From: Cryptomeria japonica
Lineage: Eukaryota; Streptophyta; Pinopsida; Cupressales; Cupressaceae
Direction of reading: 5' to 3'
Length of the DNA stretch: 64,000 bases
Assembly: GCF_030272615.1 (NCBI RefSeq)
Contig: NC_081414.1
Location: forward strand, 233,478,733-233,542,732
Below are positions 10,611 to 22,500 of this stretch, piece by piece (position 1 is the stretch's first letter; each line of letters begins with the position of its first letter). The notes beneath the pieces are model-generated. The model made no database searches and was not told the origin of the DNA. It saw nothing but the letters and a program-made list of their open reading frames with translations. Both the position numbers and the translations under genes were made by a program.

Positions 10611-12011
10611 TATGTCAAAATAGGTCCTACTAAGGGGTCTTATGTCATAATAGGTCCTAGTAAGAGGTATAATGTCATAATAGGTTCTCTTAAGGGGTCT
10701 TATGACATAATAGGACCTATTATGTCACAATGGGACCTATTATGACATAACAAGTCATATTATGACATTATAGCTTCTATTATGTCACAATAGGTCCTAT
10801 TATAACATAATACCCCTTAATAGATCCTTGTAAGGGGTATAAAGTCATAATAGGTCATCTTAAGGGGTTTTATGAAATAATATGACCTATGATGTCATAA
10901 TAGGACCTATTACATCATCATAGATCCTATTATGTCATTATTAGTCCTATTATGACATAATACCCTTTAACAGGTCCTACTAAGGGGTATAGTGTCATAA
11001 TAGGTCCTCTTAAGGGGTCTTATGACATAATAGGACCTATTATGACATGATAGGTCCTCTTAAGGGGTCTTATGACATTATAGGACCTATTATGACATAA
11101 TAGGTCCTATTATGACATAATAGGTCCTATTAATGACATAATAGGTCCTACTAAGGGGTCCTATGTCATAATAGGTCCTAGTAAGAGGTATAATGTCATT
11201 ATAGGTCCTCTTAAGGGGTCTTATGACATTATAGGACCTATTATGACATAATAAGTCCTATTAATGACATAATAGGTCCTACTAAGGGGTCCTATGTCAT
11301 AATAGGTCCTAGTAAGAGGTATAATGTCATAATAGGTCCTCTTAATGGGTCTTATGACATAGTAGGACCTATTATGACATAATAGGACCTATTGTGACAC
11401 AAAAGGACCTATTGTGACACAAAAGGACCTATTATGTCACAATGGAACCTATTATGTCACTATTATGACATAATAGGTCGTATTATGACATTATAGGTCC
11501 TATTATGTCAAATAGGTCCTGTTATGACATAATACCCCTTAACTCTCTCTAAACGTACCATCTCTCTCTCCCAACCAACTTTTCTTTCTCTACATATGTC
11601 ATAATAGGTCCTATTAAGGGGTCTTATGTTATAATAGGTCCTAGTAAGAGGTATAATGTCATAATAGGTCCTCTTAAGGGGTCTTATGACATAATAGGAC
11701 CTATTATGACATAATAGGCTGTATTATGTCACAATAGGACCTATTATGACATAATAGGCTATATTATGTCACAATAGGACCTATTATGACACAAAATGAC
11801 CTATTATGTCACAATGGGACCTGTTATGTCACAATAGATTGTATTATGACATTATAGGTCCTATTATGTCACAATAGGTCCTGTTATGACATAATACCCC
11901 TTAACTCTCTCTAAATGTACCATCTCTCTCTCCCAACCAATTTATCTTTCTCTTCATATGTCATAATAGGTCCTACTAAGGGGTCTTATGTCATAATAGG
12001 TCCTAGTAAGA
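10611..12011 (+). repeat. Palindromic tandem array, left segment
   Basis: Dozens of head-to-head and head-to-tail copies of a unit of about 20-25 bp: TATGACATAATAGGACC, its mirror AGGTCCTATTATGTCAT, and linkers such as CTTAAGGGGTCTTATG and TAGTAAGAGGTATAATG. Adjacent units form near-perfect palindromes. Two CT-rich spacers with the same text (CTCTCTCTAAACGTACC, CCCAACCAAC) interrupt it at about 11541-11594 and 11901-11955, and a third copy of the spacer precedes it at about 10560-10610, giving a higher-order period of about 360 bp between the last two. There are no unique spacers of constant length. Confidence 0.9.
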
Positions 12012-12013
12012 TT

Positions 12014-12982
12014 TGGGCAAAAGTACAAAGCTGTGTGACACTTTTATAAAGGAAATGGTCAATGTTGATTCAAAATTTTAAAGTAAATCAATAGAAACTA
12101 AAATATATATTTTGAATTTTGAAATGATGTAAACTAATAAAATTTATATTCTTTTGTCTATTTTATGTGATTTTAACAATATTTTATAAAATTATTTGAA
12201 AGTAGTTTTTTATAAAGTAAACACTGTAATTTAGTTGCTGATAAAATGTTGAAATTGAAGTTACACAAGCCACCACACTTTAATTAGTACATTTAACTTT
12301 TTTTTCATCAATGTTTTTGTGTATATTGATAACTTGAAACTTTAGTTCATGGATATAATTTTTACTATTTTTTATAAATATATATTTTCCAATAAATTTG
12401 AAAAGTTGCGCATGCTGAAATATAACTCTTTCAAACTCCCACCAGATTTTTTCTTAATTATTTATCCAAATTAAAAAAGAATTATATCATCTTGACATAG
12501 ATTCCTTCTTCTACTGCATCATATTTTTTTTCAAAATTTTTAAATAAATTTTAGTATTTTTCCTTGACAAGATAATCAACCTTATATTTTAGTGCTAATG
12601 ACCTACTTTTAATAAAAATAAAATATAAAATATAAAAACTAATTTAAATATTCAAAGATATATATTTTGGAAAACTCACTTATATATCTATAAAAGGGTA
12701 TTTTTATGTTTCAAAAAAAATATTATTTATAAGAGTAGAAGTTGTTGAAACATCGAGTTTTTTTATTTTTTATTTTTTTTGGCAATTAGACCCAAAGTGG
12801 TATAAAATATATATTTAGTAGACACTTCTAATTAGAAAAGTTGTGGTCCATATATAACTTAGCTATAATTAATCTATATGTACCATATGTTTGACTAAAA
12901 TTAATTTTTAGTTAGAATTACTTAAATTCACATGTGCTGATAAGTTAGCCTGAAACGTGACACAATTTTGTGCTTTTACCCA
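12014..12982. mobile_element. Non-autonomous TIR element nested in the palindromic array
   Basis: The array is interrupted by 969 bp of AT-rich sequence unlike it. The ends are inverted: TGGGCAAAAGTACAAAGCTG at the left and, on the minus strand from the right end, TGGGTAAAAGCACAAAATTG. The inverted similarity continues into GTGACACTT against GTCACGTTT, about 30 bp in all. No coding frame is present. The array text resumes exactly (GTAAGA before, GGTATAATG after), so the edges are firm, but no target duplication is obvious. The superfamily is not assigned. Confidence 0.75.
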
Positions 12983-13730
12983 GGTATAATGTCATAATAG
13001 GTCCTCTTAAGGGGTCTTATGACATAATAGGACCTATTATGTCACAAAATGGGACCTATTATGACATAATAGGACCTATTATGTCACAATGGGACATATT
13101 ATGACATTATAGGTCCTATTATGTCACAATAGATCCTATTATGACATAATACCCCTTAATAGGTTCTAGTAAGGGGTATAAAGTCATAATAGGTCGTCTT
13201 AAGGGGTTTTATGACATAATATGACCTACGATGACATAATATGACCTATGATGTCATAATAGGACCTATGATGACATAATAAGACCCATTACATCATTAT
13301 AGATCCTATTATGTCATTATTAGTCCTATTATAACATAATACCCTTTAACAGGTCCTACTAAGGGGTATAATGTCATAATAGGTCCTCTTAAGGGGTATT
13401 ATGACATAATAGGACCTATTATGACATGACAAGTCCTCTTAAGGGGTCTTATGACATTATAGGTCCTCCTAAGGGGTCTTATGTCATGATAGGTCCTAGT
13501 AAGAGTTATAACGTCATAATAGGTCCTCTTAAGGGGTATTATGACATAATATGACCTATTATGACTTAATAGGTCATGTTATGTCATAATAGGACTTATT
13601 ATGTCACAATATGAGCTATTATGTCACAATATGACCTATTATGACACAATAGGACCTATTATGTCACAATGGGACCTATTATGACATAATAGGTTGTATT
13701 ATGACATTATAGGTCCTATTATGTCACAAT
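12983..13730 (+). repeat. Palindromic tandem array, right segment
   Basis: Continuation of the array at 10611-12011 with the same palindromic units, for example GGTATAATGTCATAATAGG and CACAATGGGACCTATTATG. Confidence 0.9.
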
Positions 13731-14012
13731 TTATAAGTATAAAATCTAGAATTTATATTATAACTCTTAGAGATCTGAAACCACTCTCAAACATCCTGCC
13801 AATATATACATGAAATATAACTTAAAGTATAAGAAAGGAAAAAGAAAAAGGGAAATGTGACTTATACTTAAATGTTATATTTCATGTATATATAGTTTGT
13901 TTTAAATTTAAAAAAAAAAAAAAATTAATTGGTTTTTTTAAATTTAAAAAAAAAAATTTAAAAAAAAAGAAAAAGAAATTTAAAAAAAGGGAAACGCAAT
14001 CCCGTTTCTAAT
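13731..14012 (-). repeat. Right inverted-repeat arm with hairpin
   Basis: Reverse complement of the left arm: AAAATCTAGAATTTATA, GATCTGAAACCACTCTC, AAACATCCTGCCAATATA, then hairpin stems ATACATGAAATATAAC and TTATATTTCATGTATATA (about 13805-13895), A/T runs, and finally AGGGAAACGCAATCCCGTTT. Together with 1965-2178 and 9514-9585 it bounds a locus that was about 4.7 kb before the copia insertion. Confidence 0.7.
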
Positions 14013-14880
14013 TTTTTTAAAAGTTTGGTTCGATTGTAGCTTCGGTTTTGGCTTGGGAAATGACTTGGAGAGCCGACCCTTTGGTTTGGATCTGGTTTGA
14101 CCTACGACTTGAAGGCCAAATCAATATATAAAATAATGACTTCAAAAATATATCCGAACACCAAATTTTTAGAATTTTTTTAAAGCATGAAAACCCATTA
14201 TAGTAGAGACTATCTAGATTCTAAATATGTATTTTTTTTAGAAAATGGATCAATATTTTTATTTTTAAAATAATTACTAATGAAAGAGGTCCATAAACTT
14301 GAAATAACATGGTTTTTTACTTTTTTAATAACCATTTTGTCTCTAAGTTTTTTGGAAAAAAAATTATATGGCATCAAACTAGAGATAATTCTATATAGTT
14401 TAAAAAAAAATCCAAAAAATGTTAAGTTTAGATCAAATTATGCTTGCCGTACACAAGAATTTTTCAAAACAATGATTATGCCCAATAGAAAATTAACAAA
14501 AAAAAAAAATATGCAGAAAAAAATTACAAAAAAATATTCTCATCAAAGGTGAGTGAGTTAAAGATCTTTTACCAAAAGTATTTATAAAAACACTTTCATT
14601 GAGGTCAAATTATGCTTTCTGTACACAGGCATGGTATGGTCCTGAAAAGTGACTTTTAAACTATAGGTTTTAGTAATGCCTATTCAAACTTCATTTTTAA
14701 GGTCTGGGTATTAAAATAAATTACATATTTGGAAAGTAGACTTTGAGCACTACATTTTATAGTACTAAATTTTTTCAAGATTCATTCTTTAAGTGCCTCA
14801 AATCTTTAGGTCAAACAGGATGAAATTGAAAGAAAAAGGGAAAAAACTCCCACTTTTTGGCCAAAACGTGGACACAACTT
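14013..14880. other. AT-rich sequence, no gene recognised
   Basis: The 90-residue open frame at 14280-14552 is Lys/Asn/Ile-rich and arises from A runs. Two similar phrases (TCAAATTATGCTTGCCGTAC near 14436 and TCAAATTATGCTTTCTGTAC near 14604) suggest a local duplication. Confidence 0.4.
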
Positions 14881-16123
14881 CTTGCAGGTACCCCACTTTG
14901 AGGTCTTCCATTTGTTCTATATAAGATGCAGGACACTTTGAACCTTTTATGAGTTCACTACTCTTAATTCACGAAGAAGGATTAATTCTTCTCCAATTTT
15001 TGTTTCTCAATTAGACCAATATAATCTAGCCAATTAGACTGTCTTAGGTTAGCATTCACATTAGAGAATTTTGATTCAAGTTACATTTCCACTTTTTTGT
15101 TGTAATCTCTGTTGTATGCCCCCACTTGGGGCCAATTCAATGCAAATAAGAAAATAATATATTTGATATAAGTAGGCTCATATCCCTCCTGAGATAGGGA
15201 AGTGCCCACTCTACTGAAGGAGGTGATATCTGTGTGTTTATTTTTGTTTTGTTTATTTACTTTATTTGTTTTAATTTCAATTTCCTTTCAGATCAGTTTA
15301 GTCTTTTTTTTTCTTAGAAACTTATTAATCTTAGAGTATGATTTTTTATTCCACTCATAGATTCAATTTGCTTTGGTTTCAGACTTTCATTTAAAATTTG
15401 TTAGAGTTGATTTGGTAATTAGTTTAATTAGATTCAAAATTATATTTGTTATGTCTTTCTTTCAATTGGTAGTTTGTAGAAAAGAAATATAAACTAGAAG
15501 TTTGATGTAATATGATGAAAAAATAGAGTATTTCTCTTTGTGCAAGTATGTGAATTAGAGTAAACTTTCTTTATGTGCATGTTTGATTAGTTAGATTTAT
15601 TTTCCTATGACAATAGTTTAGATTTATTTACTGCAATTTAGTTGGATTTCTGCAATTGTGATTAATTTAATTTATGCAGGTGTGCTTGTAGCTTAGTAAC
15701 TCCATCAACCATCCTATTGAATTGAACTAAGAGTGAAAATTGATCTCTGCAAAACTTGAGTAACTTAGATAAAATGTTTCCAAGTTTCAATGTAGAATAG
15801 ATTGTAGTTAGTTGCTTCCGATAGATTTAGATTCAAAAAACATTCAAAAAATTAATTTTTGAAGACAAACCCCAACCAAAATGTTCTTATTGTAGACAAC
15901 TTTAGACACCCTTAGATTGATATTTGAAATTAATGATAAGGGATTGTGACCTTACAATGACCACTTCCATCAAGGAATGAATTTGTAATGTGTTATAATC
16001 TATTACATGTTGCATGCCATGTCTCTGCTATTTACTCAATCATATTTTAAGAAATAAATAAATATTTGCATGTGTGAAATCTGTAAAATGGTATTTTTTG
16101 TGTTTTTTTTGAACTAACCCTCA
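14881..16123 (+). repeat. Probable 5' LTR of a decayed Ty3/gypsy element (left edge unknown)
   Basis: The segment has a TATA box CTATATAAG at 14918-14926. It ends with CCCTCA directly before a primer-binding-like TGGTATTAGAG (16129-16139), and a gag remnant follows. No partner LTR is in the window, so the left edge cannot be set; it may lie upstream of 14881. Confidence 0.45.
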
Positions 16124-16128
16124 TTAGG

Positions 16129-16139
16129 TGGTATTAGAG
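16129..16139 (+). promoter_or_regulatory. Degenerate primer binding site
   Basis: TGGTATTAGAG differs by one base from the common TGGTATCAGAG site for initiator tRNA-Met and follows a CA-ended LTR-like sequence. Confidence 0.5.
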
Positions 16140-16379
16140 TGGTTTGTTCCTATGTACATGGATAGATCATAAAAGGTGGAGGTAGTTTGCACCAAAACCT
16201 AGAGGGTTTTTTTGTTTTTTGTTTGAAGTAAAATCAAAATTGCTGATTTGAGACAAATTTGCACTAAGAAGTTTTATGTAAAGCATAAGATGAGAAATAC
16301 ATGATACCTCCATGAAGAAACTATGGTGGAAGAAATGATACATTCATAGAGGAAGGATTTAGGCCTTTATAATGTTAGA

Positions 16380-16900
16380 TTAATGCAATCCAAAAGGAGA
16401 TACAGAGAGGATTCGAACCTAAGAAGGGAGATGAAAGTGAAGATGAAGATGTTGTAACCCAAGTTGGTGTAGAATTTGAAGAGAGTAGAGGAAACTAAAC
16501 GAGTTGGATTATTGAAAGCCATAACAAAAATTGGGAAGAGACCCAAGATTGATATTTCCACATATTTAGGTAGTCCCAATCTTGAAGAGCTAATATATTG
16601 GATTAATGATATGGAAGAGTATTTTAAATATGAAGAAATAGAAGATCCTGAGAAAGTTAGATTTTCCAAGAATAAGCTTAAGGGTCATGCTGACATTTGG
16701 TGGAAGGAGGTACAATTAGAGAGAAATCAAAGAGGAAATATAAAGATAAATAAATTGGATTGAATGTCATAAAAGTTGAAGCGACAATTTATTCCAGTGG
16801 ATTATGAGTTCAAGCTCCTAAAAAAGATGCAAAGTATGAGGTAGTCAAGAAGAATAGTTAAATAATGTATTAAGAGTTTTACCATGTAAACTAAGGGTTT
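16380..16900 (+). pseudogene. Ty3/gypsy gag remnant
   Basis: The open piece 16476-16763 carries gag capsid text: YLGSPNLEELIYWINDMEEY, EDPEKVRFSKNKLKGHADIW and WKEVQLERN. Reading on after the stop at 16761 gives RQFIPVDYEFKLLKKMQ, still gag-like, to about 16900. The pol region is absent, so the element is truncated. The open frame on the opposite strand is a shadow. It resembles the gag of the chromovirus at 50529-59624 in layout (WI-x-x-x-x at one end, TWW/IWW further on). Confidence 0.8.
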
Positions 16901-19428
16901 GATATGTGATGCTATTTACAAAGGATAAGGTTCACTAACCCCATCAATTTTAAGACAAATCCATGCTTCACATTCCTAAATTACTAACTAATTAGTAGTA
17001 TGCCAACTTTATCTTTGAGAGAATCCATCATATTAATTTTGTTACAATTGAATTAGTGTGAAAGAGGCAAGTTGTCATACAACTAGCCAAAATATCATTA
17101 TTTTAGGGGGATCATTAGAGGTGTAAATATTTACAATCCCTAATATTTTTTATACAATGTTTAAGTTCACCCACACAACATGGTGGTTGGGTTCTTTTGT
17201 AGACACAGTGATGACATAGTGTAACTTTGGGATAGTAATCATGTATGCACCTCCATGACCATCCTAAGGTGAGGTGGAAAGTTAGAAATCTTGTCATGTA
17301 AGGTGAAAATTTGGAAATCTCGAGGCTAAATAGTCTCCAAAGAGGGTTGAAGAAAAAATGTAAGTTTGTTTTTTTATAAATAAATAATCTTAAATAGTTC
17401 CAATTGTTGGCAATCCATTTGTACAAAAAAAATCTAATAAGTTCCTTAAGGTCCCTTACATTTCAAGAGATAAATTTTATATGGAGGGATACTCAATGGA
17501 GTGCTTTGAAGGGGTATAATTCTCATCTACTTAAAACCTCAAAATATTTTTCTAGCATAGGACATTGATGGGACCAAAGGTAATATTTGAGTAAAATTGA
17601 GTAACACGTTCTACTAACCTCTCCCTTGAATGACCTATGATCCTCACTAGAAGGACTATATGAGAATTTGGAGGTTCGAACACTCATATGGGAGTCACCA
17701 AAATTCCCATCAAGAATTTGTGAACATCACTTTTAATAACTAGAGGAGTGGACATAATGGGAGATGATTAACGACTATAGCTATTAAAAGCTCAAAGGTT
17801 GTCATGGAGGTCTTTGGTTTGCTGATATACAAAGGTTTGGATGAAACTTAAATGCCTATTAGGATGTCTAAGAGAAGTCAACCACTTTGTTAACTATGTC
17901 TGACGAACTATCTTCTCAAGATAACTGAGATGACATTATTGTTGGCCAAGAGGCTACTTTAGGTATAGGCAAATAGTCTTTAATTTTATGGTTTTGGGTT
18001 TGAGAGGATACATATTCAAAAGATAGACATAGGTGATCTTTTATGGAAAACACAATACACTTGTCTAAATGTCAATAGATTTTTCAAAGCCAAAGGTGAG
18101 GTCCATCTCAATATAAATTCACTTCTATGGTTAAATATGGAAAAACATTTTTGGTCATACCAATTGAAATGCTCCAAAGTTCAAAAAAACTATACCACAA
18201 AGGCCCACTTGGGAACATGGAGCCTAGGAAGCTTAAACTACACAATGAATTTAAATTCTATTCTATTTCTAAAACTTTAAAGTTGTGTGTCCAACAAGAA
18301 AGCACCATTGTGGTGTTATGTATGAACCAACAACTAAGCTGATTGAGGAACATGTTGATTTGTCAATGGCTTTTAAACATAAATAATAAAAACCCTTTGG
18401 ACAATTTGAGCCTTGGACAACTTAGAGCCATGGGGCTCCTAAGAATTTATGGCCCAGCAAAACTATTATTGATTAGAGAGGATACACCACATAAAATAAG
18501 CAATAAGACTATAAATTTGAGACTAATTATAAAAAAATCAACTTCATCACTAGAAAATATTACATTATAAAGACAAATTATTATTCACTTTTAGAATTAA
18601 CTTTTGTGTGTATATGGGAGCCATCCTCATTGCTGAATACAACAATAATTGCAAAAGAATCAACTTTGACTATTATAAAGATTTGTCGCCACACAAAAGA
18701 TGGAAGTAAGAGTGAACTAATTGTGCATGCAGTTTAGAATGCCTTTTAAAAGGAGCTCAATACGAGTGCACTAGAAGGGAAACCATAAGATTTGAGCCAA
18801 TATAAACTATCACAGAACTTTATAATATTATGATCTTTAATATTTATCTCTTTGTTAGAATATTGATTTTTTTTAATTATCTCAAGTAATTTTTCAAGCG
18901 CACGATTTCATATTGCTATGTATGGTTATTTGTGAAAACATAAAAGCAATCAAAATCATAGAATGTGATCCAAAACATTGATACGAAAACTCTTACACAA
19001 ACGAATCCTGAAACAATATGACAACAATATGAATTATGTCAACATAAAAATAATCAAAATTACCAACTATAACAATTTGTTCCTACTTACCACAAAGTTA
19101 ATTTAAAACTCATCTACTATTACAGGCACATAGCCAATCACTTAACTTCAATCGAGCTTCCCTGTAATGATAAGTGGCAGGTTACCACAGGAAATTGATA
19201 GTAATTGTTAGATAAAATTTATGCAAAAACCCTTTTCCCATGAGAAACAAACCCATTGAGAGGGATGCTGATAAAGGTCTTTCTCAGGACTATATCTTGC
19301 ATCTTTATACGACTCCATTTGTGGCAGCATATTCTTGTGTGTAAATGACATTGAAATAACTTTCCTCTACATGAAATTGGAAGGAAAAAGAAACCTTCAA
19401 CGAAAATTAATGATTTAACAAATGCTAA
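16901..19428. other. Intergenic region, no gene recognised
   Basis: About 2.5 kb with stops in all frames. Open stretches at 18127-18342 and 18343-18570 are consecutive in one frame but have no recognisable domain. The last few hundred bases would hold the 3' UTR of the neprosin-type gene; no clear AATAAA could be fixed. Confidence 0.4.
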
Positions 19429-22400
19429 TCAAGCTCGGCAATTCTGTGAACCACCCCCAGGTCCCCCATAGAAGGCGTAAAGCCCTCCAAAACCATAGTC
19501 CTGTGCAACAACTATATCATAGCAATTGGTGTTTGAAGCCATGATATATTTATCCACCTTAATGCTGTTCGTTCCAAAGAATTGTATTTGCCTTATATGT
19601 GCACTTGATCTCCATCCTTCTGCTGGAAACCGCCCACTCCCCATCTCTGTCTTGCTTAAACTCTCCCCTTTCTTCTTTGCTGAGTATGATACTTCCCCTC
19701 CATATATAATGAGGGAAGAAGACTGGCTGATAAATCTAAACAAACTAGAAGGCCAATATCCCACCAATGTTCCATACACTTCCAAAAGCCAAGCTGGTTC
19801 TCCATCTATCTCAGACTGTTATAGAATCTCGCAAGAAATTAGGTTTGGGTATTAAAAAATGATAAAATAAGGAAATGGGATACATAGCAGAGATATTACA
19901 TACTAGTCTTATGGTTATCGGCAGCTCATATTGGCTTGAGTCAAATAATTTTGTTGACTTGAGTGGAACTCCGAAATTGATCAGAAAGTTGTTCGCAACA
20001 ACAAATCCAGAGCAATAGGTGTTATAGCAGCCAGTGTTTAGATATCTGTCAGCCTGAAAAATAACAAATTTTAATGCATTTGGTATTGATGTTTCCTGAG
20101 TGTATCATTATGTGATATAATTTGCTGGGAATCAATATAAGGTTACCATGACACATAAGTAGTGGTTCAATAGTTCTCATCTCTCATATCCAATGCACGT
20201 CAAGTCCAATGCACGTCAAGATGAACTTATTGTTTTATTTAATCTCTACCATGAAACATGGGCAATGGAGATTGATTCAATACTAAAGAGGTTTACTCTA
20301 ATAAAAAATCTAATTTTTTTTTAATAATTTACAAATTGTTCTTAGGATCAATTCTCATGGTGCAAGCCTGCAAATTCAATAATATATCCCATCTCCTATA
20401 TTCGCTGTGTCTAGTGAACTTGTTATGCCATTAAACCTGCACAATGAAGATTGATTGATACTAAAGAACTTGGTTGAAGATAAATGATAGTGCCTTAGAA
20501 ATATGCAATGTTTTAATAGTTTATATATGGCATAAATAAATGGTTAATAAGATCAATTTTATTGGCGACGAATCTTCAAATTTATTAATAGAAAATAAAT
20601 TGGTGTGAATTTCTTTTAGGAATTATATTTTATAGATTAGTTAGAGTTGAATCTAGTATCTTTCTTTGCTACTGGGCTGTTCTAAAGTGGACTTACTGAC
20701 CTTTTTAGTGATTGGTCCATCTTTATTTCAAGTGGCTCACTTTCCAACACCCACCTTAAGTCACATTGTAGATGCTCAAAGATCCTAGTTTGGCCTGACT
20801 CTGCTGACCTAGTCTTTGATACCATGTACCAGCTAGGGGTCAAACCTAGAACCTTCCATTGTTGCTGGGTGCTTTACTATTGAACTACTGGCCCTCTTGG
20901 TGACTGATCCATCTACGATTCAAATTAGATTCATGTTCCAACATTTCAAAAATAATGATTAATAAACCTAGACGAATTCATTACTGACAGTGAATTCATT
21001 TTCAATTTCTCTGTCATAATTATTAGCTACAAATACCCAATTAAAAACAACATAGAGAAAAATTACTGATTAATTTGATTTCCTCATGAAAAACATAGAA
21101 ACTAAGCTCATCAACGCACACAAGCCAACAAACTTACAGTCCAATATACAAAGAACCTTGGATCATCATCACCATATCTCTGTGGATCCACCTACAATGT
21201 GATTCAATAAGAATGAACGTATTAGCTCGATTGCTCATAACAGGATACATAAAATTTCTGATCATGGCATGTAACATGAATTGACTCACATGCCACCCTG
21301 CTTCAATTGTTTCTAGGCGATTCTCTTCAGTGACCCAAACTTGACTCAAACTATAATGTGCGTCCTCTGCAACATGAGGCTTCCATACACTATTGTAAGC
21401 ACTCGTACCAATAACTGGGGTGTCGAAAGTAAACTCCACAACCGCATACTAATAATTTCATTGAATCACAGCATAATTAGACATACATATATAACAATAT
21501 CACATAATTCAATTAATACCAATGATATATACCTCGTGAGAGCGTGTATTCTCATACTCAGCAAGAATATCAATAGTTTCAGGAGAAGGCTTCTTGATGT
21601 ACTTCTCCACACCACCAACTCTGAGAACGTCTTCCTTCTTCACTTCCCTGAGTGAAAACGTTCCAGGAGGACATGAGTGGCTGACATTCCCTGCACCACC
21701 ACCTCCATTCTGTTTGAAGAACCCTCTCCTTTCCTAACCAAAAAGCAAATTTATGTAACTTTTCATAATAAAAGAAAACCATTTGCTAGATTCACAATTT
21801 TAAAACCCATTGTGAATTATATACATCATTTTCGATCGAATTTAACACATTCTAAATATTAATTTGTTTAGGTGATTCAGTTGAAATCTCACACACTTCT
21901 CTAACAGAAACCACCTATTTTATAATTTATGATGAACCACCACACATTCTAAACAATAACTTAAATGATTTATCTAAAATCACACTTTCTCTCCTAGAAT
22001 CTACCTATTAGTATAATTTAAGATAAACTACTATACCATAAACTACTTTACAAATGAACATTTAAAATGTACTGTTGAAAGCATAACCTAGACAAAGCAA
22101 ATGCACAAGATCAAATGACAAATAACATACTACTTTATGGGCATTCTGGGAGGTTTGTGATCTTAATGTTAGCTGATCCTGGAATCTCACGCACAAGATG
22201 ATACCTCCATCTTCCTTCTGCTCGACACAGGAGAAGAAAATCAATTAGAATCATAAATGCAAAACATATATCTGAAAAGAAAATGTAGGAGGAGGTATAA
22301 CCTGATATCTATGAATTGCAGGAGGGTTGACATAATTGAGAAACTCGTCCACACTCATGTTATCATCTGAGAATGCATAGATTGACAAGAAAGTTACAAG

Positions 22401-22430
22401 GAAAAGCCTGAGAACACAAATGTAAAGCAT
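19429..22430 (-). CDS. Neprosin-type secreted glutamic peptidase, complete, 7 exons
   Basis: Exons on the minus strand: 22430-22302, 22217-22134, 21733-21533, 21448-21290, 21191-21138, 20053-19904, 19815-19429. All introns are GT-AG and phase 0, giving 387 residues, close to the 380 of Nepenthes neprosin. Exon 1 starts with a hydrophobic signal peptide (about residues 1-21). Exons 2-3 form the activation peptide, with CPPGTFSLREVKKEDVLR. Exons 4-7 form the neprosin domain: YSLSQVWV, IEAGWH, DPRFFVYWT, TGCYNTYCSGFV, WLLEVYGTLVGYWP, YGGEV, MGSGRFP, CYDIV and FYGGPGG. The Glu of IEAGW (about 187) and the Glu of YGGEV (about 300) fall at the spacing of the known catalytic pair of family G3. By family it is secreted and cleaves after proline; the substrate is unknown. 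No frame defects are seen. It is the only intact gene in the window. Confidence 0.93.
20690..20905 (-). mobile_element. SINE-like, tRNA-derived sequence in intron 5
   Basis: On the minus strand from about 20905: GGCCAGTAGTTCAATAGTAA (box A-like, 20875-20887) and AGGTTTGACCCC (box B-like, 20836-20846) at the spacing of an RNA polymerase III internal promoter, then GGTATCAAAGACTAGG and a non-tRNA tail. It lies in the 1,084-base intron of the neprosin-type gene, in the same orientation. A second diverged copy of its edge sequence (AGTGATTGGTCCATCT near 20708, TGACTGATCCATCTAC near 20901) flanks it. Confidence 0.5.
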
Positions 22431-22490
22431 CTTGGGTGATTGCAGTGCAGCAAACTGAAGTTTTTCCTCATTTTCTTGGCAAGCAATGTC

Positions 22491-22500
22491 CCTATTTATG
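22491..22500 (-). promoter_or_regulatory. Candidate TATA box of the neprosin-type gene
   Basis: On the minus strand CATAAATAGG lies about 60-70 bases upstream of the ATG at 22430, a suitable distance for a short 5' UTR. Confidence 0.6.

Noticed and set aside
10015-10633. Ser/Leu/Pro-rich open frames
   Set aside because: They arise from CT-rich low-complexity DNA and have no protein-like composition or homologue that I recognise.
12009-12985. Assigning the nested TIR element to hAT, Mutator or Tc1/mariner
   Set aside because: No TA, 8-bp or 9-bp target duplication could be read at the edges.
10611-13730. CRISPR-like array
   Set aside because: Repeats are themselves palindromic and adjoin each other; there are no unique spacers of constant length, and the context is eukaryotic.
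16367-16669. Minus-strand 100-residue open frame
   Set aside because: Antisense to the gypsy gag remnant.
17115-17426. Minus-strand 103-residue open frame
   Set aside because: No domain, no start context or splice partner; likely chance.
20830-20905. A functional tRNA gene
   Set aside because: Only box A/B-like motifs are present; no cloverleaf acceptor stem could be folded by eye.
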